Positions 33,182-38,915 of a stretch of 38,915 nucleotides of DNA are shown here, piece after piece. Origin of the DNA: an uncultured Spartobacteria bacterium (GTDB lineage: Bacteria > Verrucomicrobiota > Verrucomicrobiia > Chthoniobacterales > Chthoniobacteraceae); the NCBI GenBank assembly GCA_903929475.1, contig CAIYUV010000288.1:1-38915 (forward strand), written 5' to 3'. The notes under the pieces are model-generated. The model saw only the letters and a program-made list of their open reading frames with translations. It made no database searches and had not been told where the DNA came from. How positions within the stretch are numbered: position 1 is the first letter of the stretch; every line of letters starts with the position of its first letter. The position numbers were made by a program, and so were the translations under genes.

Positions 33182-33679
33182 ATGACTGATACCCGCATCA
33201 TCCTTCACACCGACAAAGGCAGCATCGAGGCCACGCTCTTTTCGAGCAAAGTGCCCATGACTTGCGCAAACTTCCTGAACCTCGCAAAGCGCGGTTACTA
33301 CAACGGCATCAAATTCCACCGCGTCATCCCGGATTTCATGATTCAGGGCGGCGACCCGACTGGCACTGGCTCCGGCGGCCCCGGCTACCGGTTTGCCGAC
33401 GAGATTGACAGGTCGCTCAGGCACTCAAAGCCCGGGATCTTCTCGATGGCCAACGCGGGTCCTGCCACGAATGGCAGCCAGTTCTTCATCACCCACGGCC
33501 CCACACCGCACCTTGATGGCAAGCACGCCGTCTTCGGTGAAGTGACGAAAGGCCAGGACGTGGTGAACGCCATTAAGCAGGGCGACAAAATCAAGACCAT
33601 TGATGTGCTCGATTCCACGGACGAGCTTTTCGCCGAGGAGAAGGCGAATCTCGACAAGTGGAACAAGGTGCTCGGCTAG
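33182..33679 (+). CDS. Cyclophilin-type peptidyl-prolyl cis-trans isomerase
   Basis: A 165-residue protein that catalyses proline isomerisation in folding proteins. Cyclophilin marks are [20 protein letters not shown], containing the catalytic Arg, then [31 protein letters not shown] with the substrate-binding Gln-Phe-Phe, and [12 protein letters not shown]. There is no signal peptide, so it is cytoplasmic. The length is that of the small bacterial family. The last codons (about [12 protein letters not shown]) recur at the end of the decayed gene near 1265. It is transcribed alone and ends at a terminator shared with the convergent gene. Confidence 0.95.
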   Translation: MTDTRIILHTDKGSIEATLFSSKVPMTCANFLNLAKRGYYNGIKFHRVIPDFMIQGGDPTGTGSGGPGYRFADEIDRSLRHSKPGIFSMANAGPATNGSQFFITHGPTPHLDGKHAVFGEVTKGQDVVNAIKQGDKIKTIDVLDSTDELFAEEKANLDKWNKVLG

Positions 33680-33700
33680 TCGCGCACACTTTCACGATAG

Positions 33701-33745
33701 AAAAAAGGGCGGGCCTCCGATTTGGAAGCCCGCCCTCTTTCTTTT
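33701..33745. terminator. Terminator between the cyclophilin and sugar-isomerase genes
   Basis: Stem AGGGCGGGC (33706-33714) pairs with GCCCGCCCT (33728-33736) and can be extended partly inwards. There is an A run on the left and CTTTCTTTT on the right. It lies between convergent genes and can serve both strands. Confidence 0.85.
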
Positions 33746-33753
33746 AAAGGCGA

Positions 33754-34602
33754 CTATTTCTTCGCGTCGTAGCTGCGGACGTAGTCAATGCACAGCTTCA
33801 CGTCGTCGAGGTTGTTGTCCTGCTTGTATTCGTATTCGACGGAGATTGGTCCTGCGAAGCCCTGCGCTTTGTATTCATCGAGGATGCCTTTCACGTCGCT
33901 CACGCCGGTGCCGTAGGGAACGTCGTGGCCGCTCGGGAGCGGCGCGTGGAGATCCTTGAGGTGGCTGCTGACGATGTGGCCTTTGAGGATTTTGATGCAG
34001 TCCACGGGTTTCAATCCCGAGCGCACCCAGTGGCCGGTGTCGGCACATGAGCCGATGCGCACGTCGCGATCCTTCACGACGGAGAGGATGTATTCAGGGT
34101 CCCACATTTTGTAGTTGGGGTTGTTGGGCTGCTTCGGGTGATCGTGGAAGCCGACCTTGATGTCGTATTCCTTCACCAGCTTTTCAAACGTATCAATCGC
34201 GTCCACCGACTCGGTGTTGATGACGCGGATGCCGAGCGCCTTCGCAAATTCAAAAACTTTGCGGCAGCTTTCCTCGCTTTTGGAAAGAGGGACCACGCCG
34301 TAGGCCATGGGCGTGATGTTGTGCTGCTTCAGTTTGGCCTGCACCTTTTCCAAAACTTCCTTTGAGACGTTGTGGTCGAATTTCACATTCGGTTCTTCCT
34401 TCGAGAGGCGCTGGCCGGGAAAAAATTCGATGACTTTTCCGCCAGCCTGCTCGGTCTTTTCGATGGCTTCAAAGACGGTGAACTTGTTGAAGGTCCAGGC
34501 CTGACAGCCGATGGCGAAGCCACCTTGCTTGAGGTTTTCGGGAATGGGATCGGCGGCAAAGACGGGCAGTGCCAGCGCAGCGAGTGTAAGGAGTAGTTTC
34601 AT
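33754..34602 (-). CDS. Exported sugar phosphate isomerase/epimerase-like protein (AP endonuclease 2 fold)
   Basis: A 282-residue protein. The start is placed at ATG 34600-34602 because it opens a clean signal peptide, MKLLLTLAALALPVFA, with cleavage near residue 16, whereas upstream codons are not conserved-looking. The mature protein has the xylose-isomerase-like TIM-barrel pattern: FAIGCQAWTFNKFTVFEAIE, a strand KVIEFFPGQRL, IKVGFHDHPKQPN, RIGSCADTGHWVRSGLKPVD and ISVEYEYKQDNN, with His, Asp and Glu in the expected metal positions. Such exported members are common in Verrucomicrobiota and Planctomycetota and usually have no tested substrate. No operon partner is evident. Confidence 0.85.
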   Translation of the reverse strand: MKLLLTLAALALPVFAADPIPENLKQGGFAIGCQAWTFNKFTVFEAIEKTEQAGGKVIEFFPGQRLSKEEPNVKFDHNVSKEVLEKVQAKLKQHNITPMAYGVVPLSKSEESCRKVFEFAKALGIRVINTESVDAIDTFEKLVKEYDIKVGFHDHPKQPNNPNYKMWDPEYILSVVKDRDVRIGSCADTGHWVRSGLKPVDCIKILKGHIVSSHLKDLHAPLPSGHDVPYGTGVSDVKGILDEYKAQGFAGPISVEYEYKQDNNLDDVKLCIDYVRSYDAKK

Positions 34603-34698
34603 GCAGGCGCGGATTGGCATCTTGCGGCGCATGGAAGTCAAGCGCGGCACTTGTGAAAATGATGCGGCGAGTAAATCCACCACCCAGCCGACACGATG

Positions 34699-34807
34699 CA
34701 GATGAAACCACAAAGACACGAAGAACACGGAGGAGCGGGATAGCCTCATCGCCTCCAAATTCAAAGAGCACGAAATCCCTTCGAGGACTTCGTGCTCTTG
34801 TTGGTTT
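34699..34807. repeat. Imperfect inverted intergenic repeat with an inner hairpin
   Basis: The segment near 34704-34733 (AAACCACAAAGACACGAAGA and on) is matched in reverse by about 34788-34807. Inside, AAGAGCACGAA (34764-34774) pairs perfectly with TTCGTGCTCTT (34789-34799). The inner hairpin lies 26 bases after the clpP stop on the minus strand and may help end that transcript, although its T tract is weak. The outer sequence resembles the repeat at 36938-37067. Confidence 0.55.
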
Positions 34808-34824
34808 GAATGGTTCGTTCCGAT

Positions 34825-35490
34825 TTACGCGGGCTTTGTCAGCTCGGCGAAATTGGGCACATCTTTGCGCGAGCTTACCACTTCGTCCACGAGGCCGTAT
34901 TCCTTTGCCTCCGGGGCGGACATGAAGAAATCGCGGTCGCAATCGTGGTTCACCTTTTCCACCGTCTGCCCAGTGTGGCGGGCGATGATGCCTTTGGTGC
35001 GCTTGTTCAGTTTGTAAAGAAACTCGACCGTGCGCTCCACGTCCGAAGCAGTGCCGCGTGCTCCGCCGCTGGCCTGGTGGATCATGATGTCGCTGTTTGG
35101 CAGCGCGTAGCGTTTGCCCTTCGTGCCTGCGCACAAAAGCACTGCGCCCATGCTCGCGGCCATGCCGATGCAGTAGGTGTTAATGTCGCACGTGAGGAAT
35201 TGCATCGTGTCATAGATCGCGAGGCCCGCGGTGATGGAGCCGCCGGGGCTGTTGATATAAATATGGATGTCCTTTTTCCCGTCTTCCATTTGCAGGTAGA
35301 GCAGGTGGGCGATGATTGCGTTCGCCACGAGGTCATCAATTTCGGTGCCGATGAAAATGATCCGGTCTTTCAGCAGGCGCGAGTAAACGTCGAACTGGAA
35401 AACGCCGCGTCCGTCCTGCTCGTAAATCACCGGGCTGTAGATGCCGGCGCGTGGGGTCATGATGGTCTTGTCGTGTGGTGGTAAAAACAT
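34825..35490 (-). CDS. clpP: ATP-dependent Clp protease proteolytic subunit
   Basis: A 221-residue cytoplasmic serine peptidase that degrades proteins delivered by ClpX or ClpA. The catalytic triad is visible as S113 in GMAASMGA, H138 in IMIHQ and D187 in DRDFFMS. Other family marks are [29 protein letters not shown] and the YGLVDEV near the end. The ATG at 35490 gives a short N-terminal extension; a second ATG ten codons in is possible. It follows tig by 6 bp, the usual tig-clpP order; no clpX follows in this window. Length fits the family. Confidence 0.97.
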   Translation of the reverse strand: MFLPPHDKTIMTPRAGIYSPVIYEQDGRGVFQFDVYSRLLKDRIIFIGTEIDDLVANAIIAHLLYLQMEDGKKDIHIYINSPGGSITAGLAIYDTMQFLTCDINTYCIGMAASMGAVLLCAGTKGKRYALPNSDIMIHQASGGARGTASDVERTVEFLYKLNKRTKGIIARHTGQTVEKVNHDCDRDFFMSAPEAKEYGLVDEVVSSRKDVPNFAELTKPA

Positions 35491-35496
35491 GGTGTG

Positions 35497-36825
35497 TTAC
35501 TTGGCTTCTTCGTTTGCCGCTGCGGTGACGGTTGCATGAGAGGTCACGAAATCGAGTGTTTTTGCAGTGAGCACTTCCTCGCTGATTTGATCAATCGCGC
35601 CGCGCTTCTGGAGTTCCTTGAGCATTTTGTCGAAGGTCATCTGGTATTTTCGGGCGAGCGAGCTGATGCGCTGGCGCAGTTCCATCTCGGTCACTTTGAT
35701 GCCTTCCTGCTCGGCGATGCGCAGCAGCACGAACGTTCCCTTGATGCGATCGCGCGCACTCTGCGCCGCGCTGCCCACCAGCTCACGCTCGTGCTCTTTC
35801 ATCACATCCTCGGTTACGCCGCGTGTCGTGTTTTCGCGGACGATTTCGGAAAGGATTGTCTGCGTCTGGCTGCGCACCATTTGCGTTGGCAGTTCGCATT
35901 CCACCTTCGAGATGAGGTGCGACATCACGCCGTTGCGCTTGGCCGCATCAATCTGCGCGTGCTTCTGCTTTTGCAATTCCTCGCGCGCCATGATGCGCAG
36001 TTCCGCGAGCGTCTTGCCCTTCGCCACCGTGTCGGCGAACGCATCGTTCAGATCAGGCAGGGTGCGCGCCTTCAGCCCCTTTAGCGTCACCTTGTAGTGA
36101 ATCTTCGAGCCGGGCATCCCTTCCACCGGGAAATCCGAAGGAACCTCGATGTCGAACTCGCGAGTCTCGCCGACATTCATCCCGACGACCTGCGCGCAGT
36201 AGCCGGGGAAAAACGCCTCGTCCGTCATCTTGATCCAGAAATCCGTATTGTGCGAAAGCGGCTTGCCCGCCTTCGGGAATTTCACGTGCGCAGGCTCGCC
36301 TTCGATGAGGCCGTCGTAGTCCACCACCACGAAATCGCCCATCGCCGCAGGGCGCGCAGGCTCCACATCCGGGAAGTCCGCCTGCTGGTCGCGCAGGTTT
36401 TCGAGCGCCTCGTCAATTTCGCTCTCCGCCACTTCCGCGCCCGGAGCCGTCACCGCGATGCCCTTGTAGTCCGGCAGATCAAAGTTCGGATGCAGCACCA
36501 GCGTCGCGCTAAATTTCAGCGACTTGTCATCGCCCCACACCACGTCCTGCACTTCGGAAAGCGAAAGCACGCGCAGGCCCTTGTCCTTGATGGCCTCGCG
36601 GCATGCATCCGTGAGCACCTGCTTGGTGACCTCCTCGCGAATCTCCTTCGTAAATTTCCTCTCAACGACCGAGCGCGGAGCCTTGCCGGCGCGGAAACCC
36701 GGCAGCTTGGCTTGTTTGAAATACTGGCCGGCCACGCCATCCCAGGTTTTCTTGACTGAATCCGGTTCCACTTCGATGCGAAGGGTGGCGAGACAGTTCG
36801 GTAGTGGTTCAAAAGCGACGTTCAT
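35497..36825 (-). CDS. tig: Trigger factor
   Basis: A 442-residue ribosome-associated chaperone and prolyl isomerase that binds nascent chains at the exit tunnel. The N-terminal ribosome-binding signature is GFRAGKAPRSVVERKF near residues 43-58. The FKBP-like middle domain includes AAMGDFVVVDYDGLIEGEPA, then FPGYCAQVVGMNVGETREFD and IEVPSDFP. A long helical C-terminal domain follows. The total length fits bacterial Tig. The start at 36825 gives MNVAFEPLPNCLATLRIEVE, a typical Tig N-terminus. It is the first gene of the tig-clpP pair. Confidence 0.95.
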   Translation of the reverse strand: MNVAFEPLPNCLATLRIEVEPDSVKKTWDGVAGQYFKQAKLPGFRAGKAPRSVVERKFTKEIREEVTKQVLTDACREAIKDKGLRVLSLSEVQDVVWGDDKSLKFSATLVLHPNFDLPDYKGIAVTAPGAEVAESEIDEALENLRDQQADFPDVEPARPAAMGDFVVVDYDGLIEGEPAHVKFPKAGKPLSHNTDFWIKMTDEAFFPGYCAQVVGMNVGETREFDIEVPSDFPVEGMPGSKIHYKVTLKGLKARTLPDLNDAFADTVAKGKTLAELRIMAREELQKQKHAQIDAAKRNGVMSHLISKVECELPTQMVRSQTQTILSEIVRENTTRGVTEDVMKEHERELVGSAAQSARDRIKGTFVLLRIAEQEGIKVTEMELRQRISSLARKYQMTFDKMLKELQKRGAIDQISEEVLTAKTLDFVTSHATVTAAANEEAK

Positions 36826-36870
36826 GATGTTGTTTGCGTGGTTGAAAAGGGGGGCGAAAATAGCGGGGAC

Positions 36871-37067
36871 TGGCCGCTTGCCAAGCGGTCAATTCGAGAA
36901 AATCACATTTCATCCCGGTCCGGAGCGCGGCAGATGAAACTACAGAGGGCGCAGAGAACACGGAGGAGAAGCGCGTGATTCGCAAAAACGTTAACAGCAA
37001 ACGAAAAGGCGAGGGCAGATCTTAAGCCGCATCCTCTTCTCCGTGCTCTCTGTGCCCTCTGTAGTTA
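36871..37067. repeat. Intergenic inverted repeat upstream of tig
   Basis: This 322-bp gap (36826-37147) has no gene. A small hairpin, CCGCTT (36874-36879) with AAGCGG (36883-36888), lies in the tig leader side. A larger pair of arms, 36938-36973 and 37033-37067, are inverted copies of an about 35-base sequence of the type ACTACAGAGGGC..CAGAGA, then CACGGAG, separated by about 60 bases. Similar AGAGGGCACAGAGA-type repeats are familiar from intergenic DNA of several phyla. No protein is associated. Confidence 0.7.
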
Positions 37068-37147
37068 AAAAACAACAGCATCACAGGACACCTCATCCTC
37101 GGCGAATTCCGTATTGCCATGCTATCTGGAGGTATTACCGTTCCCGC

Positions 37148-37402
37148 ATGAAGACGATCACCATCAAGCTGCCCGACTTCCTGAATGCCTCTTTGGACGC
37201 GACCGCGGCGAGCCGCAAACAGACGAAATCCGCGATTGTCCGCGATCTCCTTCTACAGGCGATGCCCGCGCATCCGGTGCCGCGAAAAAAGGCGCGCCCC
37301 TCTCTGCACGAACGCCTGCAAAAATATCAGGGTGCCGGTGCGACGGGCGTGAAGGATCTCGCCTCGAATCCCAAGCATCTCTCCGGCTATGGCCGCAAGT
37401 AG
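37148..37402 (+). CDS. Ribbon-helix-helix antitoxin-like protein
   Basis: An 84-residue protein that should bind the adjacent toxin and its own promoter. The ATG at 37148 is chosen because the RHH pattern begins at once: a strand KTITIKLPDFL, then helix NASLDATAASR and a second helix KSAIVRDLLLQAM, as in CopG/Arc-type regulators. The remaining basic and flexible tail probably covers the toxin. A GGAGG at 37128-37132 lies 15 bases upstream, a rather long spacing. It overlaps the toxin gene by 14 bp, so the two are translated together. Confidence 0.8.
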   Translation: MKTITIKLPDFLNASLDATAASRKQTKSAIVRDLLLQAMPAHPVPRKKARPSLHERLQKYQGAGATGVKDLASNPKHLSGYGRK

Positions 37403-37814
37403 AGGCATCCTCCTCGACACCGGCCCGCTCGTCGCGTGGCTCGCCGAGGACGAACAACTCCACGAATGGGCGGTGGAACAGTTCCGCCAGCACGACGGCA
37501 CGCTCATCACTTGCGAGGCCGTCGTCAGCGAGGCGTGGTTCCTCCTGCGCCGTCTTCCGCGACACCTCGCGCGACTGCGCGCGATGCTCGCGGATGGAGT
37601 CTTCGACCTGTCCTTCCACCTCGAAAACGAGGCGGCGGCGATCAGCGCGCTCATGGATCGCTACGTCAACGTGCCGATGTCCCTCGCCGACGCCTGTCTC
37701 GTGCGCCTCTCCGAACTGCACCCGAAGCTCCCGCTCGTGACGCTCGACGCCGACTTCAAAGTCTATCGCCGCCACGGCAGGCAGTTGATCCCCGTCATCT
37801 GCCCTGCGAAGTGA
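37389..37814 (+). CDS. PIN-domain toxin (VapC-like)
   Basis: A 141-residue PIN-domain ribonuclease. Acidic active-site residues are D10 in ILLDTGPLVAWL, E43 in TCEAVVSEAWFLL, D101 in MSLADACLVRLSE and D120/D122 in LVTLDADFKVYRRHG. These four positions are the usual metal-binding set. Its gene starts inside the end of the RHH-antitoxin gene, which is the standard VapBC arrangement. The likely activity is cleavage of RNA such as tRNA or mRNA, held in check by the antitoxin. No mobile-element sequence is visible beside it. Confidence 0.9.
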   Translation: MAASRGILLDTGPLVAWLAEDEQLHEWAVEQFRQHDGTLITCEAVVSEAWFLLRRLPRHLARLRAMLADGVFDLSFHLENEAAAISALMDRYVNVPMSLADACLVRLSELHPKLPLVTLDADFKVYRRHGRQLIPVICPAK

Positions 37815-37926
37815 GCGCCGCCCCTTGTGAGTAGCGAGTGTCGGGAGGCGGGAATGGAGCGGAGCGACATCGCCTGCCGCAGGCAGCCCGAAGGGCAGCG
37901 CTGGAGGGCGCTGGCAACCGTGTCGT

Positions 37927-38007
37927 CCCGACGGGTGGGAGTCTGCGTGTTTGCGCGGCGTGATGACGAAGAGACATGGCTTGCTCACTCACCTCCCACC
38001 CGTCGGG
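37927..38007. repeat. 14-bp perfect inverted repeat in the toxin-hypothetical gap
   Basis: CCCGACGGGTGGGA (37927-37940) pairs with TCCCACCCGTCGGG (37994-38007). Between them lie 53 bases, and outer flanks (GTAGCGAGTG near 37831 and CACTCG near 38038) are partly complementary as well. The convergent genes 37389-37814 and 38044-38742 flank it. It may be a non-coding repeat element or a terminator; there is no clear T tract. Confidence 0.6.
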
Positions 38008-38043
38008 CAAACACGCCACTCGCCACCCGTCTCTCGCCACTCG

Positions 38044-38742
38044 TTACGGGCTCACCGTCACCTTCGCCACATCCGTCCAGTCGCCGTTGGGCGTGCCTTT
38101 GTCCCAGAATGACATGCGGTATTCGCGCACTTCGGGCGCGGCGGGGTTGAGCAGGGGGCGCTCGTCCGTGTAGGGACTCTCCGTGTCAATGCCGAGGAAC
38201 TCCCACGCGCCGCCGTTGCGGCGACTTTCCATAAATACACCCTCGTGGGCGTATTTGAAGAACCCCAGTCGCACCACCTGCGAACCGCCGATTTGCTGCA
38301 CCACGGCGGTGAATTTCGGCACCGCATGGCCCGCATCCTCCGAGCCGATGATGCCCAAGTCCGTGCCCATCGCCTCCGTGTAGGCCGGATCCTTTTTGAT
38401 TCTCGCCACCATCGCAAAGATGCGCGTGAGCGCGCCCGGCTTGCGCGGCGCGGCACCGTTGGGCAGCGAGGGCGGGGTGAACGTCGGCAGCACCATCGGG
38501 GAATTGCCCTCGCCCGTGAGCATGGCATCCAGCGCATCCGTCGAGGCGGGTGAAAAGGCTCGCACCGTCGCGATCCAAGTGCCCACCCCGTAGGCGCACC
38601 ATCGCGCATCATCAATGCTCGCCCCCGTGTCCGTCGGCGAAATGGAAAGGTCTGGCGCGTGGATGGACAGGGCGTTTGCGTAGTTGGTCAGCCATGTCGG
38701 CTGTCCATCCATGCGGACGGGGAAGTAGTTTTGACGTTTCAT
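38044..38742 (-). CDS. Unrecognised protein, 232 aa
   Basis: The family is not recognised with confidence. The ATG at 38740-38742 is preceded by an AAGGAAAC ribosome-binding sequence about eight bases away on the minus strand. The N-terminus MKRQNYFPVRMDGQPTWLTN is polar, then comes an Ala/Thr/Pro-rich region (SPASTDALDAM; GEGNSPMVLPTFTPPSLPNG). The end looks like beta-rich sequence, RLGFFKYAHEGVFMESRRNG, then RPLLNPAAPEVREYRMSFWD. No signal peptide or membrane helix is present. Similar polar, beta-rich proteins are common as hypotheticals in this kind of genome, but no function can be assigned. It ends 230 bp from the toxin gene. Confidence 0.7.
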   Translation of the reverse strand: MKRQNYFPVRMDGQPTWLTNYANALSIHAPDLSISPTDTGASIDDARWCAYGVGTWIATVRAFSPASTDALDAMLTGEGNSPMVLPTFTPPSLPNGAAPRKPGALTRIFAMVARIKKDPAYTEAMGTDLGIIGSEDAGHAVPKFTAVVQQIGGSQVVRLGFFKYAHEGVFMESRRNGGAWEFLGIDTESPYTDERPLLNPAAPEVREYRMSFWDKGTPNGDWTDVAKVTVSP

Positions 38743-38875
38743 TTCTTTGTTTCCTTATTTGATTTGGTTTGTTTTTAGTTTGTTTGGTGACCGGGTGGAA
38801 AGGGAGCGACGCCGCAGCAGCGCCAGCGGCAAATCGGATGGTGCCAGCGGCAGGCAGCACAGCGCCCATGCGTGA

Positions 38876-38911
38876 AAAGGTAGCGCCCCCTCACGGAAAG
38901 GTAGCGCCCCC
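38876..38911. repeat. Two copies of a 15-bp direct repeat at the window edge
   Basis: AAAGGTAGCGCCCCC occurs at 38876-38890 and 38897-38911, a 21-base period. The array may continue beyond the window. The stretch 38743-38915 holds no gene. Confidence 0.7.
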
Positions 38912-38915
38912 GTGC

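Noticed and set aside
38044-38742. A phage tail or prophage gene.
   Set aside because: No other phage-like gene is nearby and the sequence has no recognised phage domain.
12-38900. tRNA, rRNA and CRISPR arrays.
   Set aside because: No cloverleaf-like or regularly spaced repeat-spacer sequence was seen in the gaps I read; the 21-base repeat at the end has only two copies.

Overview
The window reads as chromosomal DNA from a Gram-negative bacterium. It is most like Verrucomicrobiota, but this is an inference from gene content, not from a marker gene. Supporting points are a secretin-free outer-membrane polysaccharide export set, O-antigen-ligase/TPR proteins, a trigger factor-ClpP pair, and many genes with no obvious Shine-Dalgarno sequence (for example those starting at 21329, 24306, 29155 and 33182). 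The edges and the 26-38 kb part look GC-richer than the centre (about 10.8-24 kb), and the acyltransferase gene at 1776 is visibly T-rich.

Layout. 1-1.3 kb: the 3' end of purL, then an unrecognised gene. 1.26-1.71 kb: a decayed gene on the minus strand. 1.78-2.92 kb: an acyltransferase, convergent with a long minus-strand block. 2.95-16.57 kb (minus): an exopolysaccharide locus. In transcription order it holds a small membrane protein, an outer-membrane beta-barrel, a Wza-like export protein, a Wzc-like tyrosine kinase/co-polymerase, GT2 and GT4 glycosyltransferases, a Wzy-like polymerase, a membrane GT2, a STELLO/DUF288-type protein, an unassigned protein and a methyltransferase. Many of these genes overlap or lie within a few bases of each other. 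16.7-26.4 kb: two sets of a secreted alanine-rich repeat protein plus a polytopic O-antigen ligase with a TPR tail, one set on each strand, diverging from a 281-bp intergenic region. 26.4-33.1 kb (plus): a membrane-anchored endonuclease/exonuclease/phosphatase-fold protein, a GT39-type membrane glycosyltransferase, a GT2-methyltransferase fusion, a GT4 and an AlgD-like GDP-mannose dehydrogenase. 33.2-38.9 kb: housekeeping and accessory genes (cyclophilin, sugar isomerase-like protein, clpP, tig, a VapBC-like toxin-antitoxin pair and an unrecognised protein) separated by inverted-repeat intergenic sequences.

How it fits together. The minus-strand block has the parts of a Wzx/Wzy-type pathway: glycosyltransferases build a lipid-linked unit, a Wzy-like protein polymerises it, the kinase controls chain length, and the export protein plus barrel carry it out. 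No flippase and no initiating phosphoglycosyl transferase is visible, so the set is incomplete here. AlgD-like enzymes supply GDP-mannuronate, so an acidic sugar is plausible. The most unusual part is the two alanine-rich protein/ligase pairs. They may be a dedicated system that puts glycans on its own secreted repeat proteins, but this is a hypothesis from neighbourhood and architecture only.
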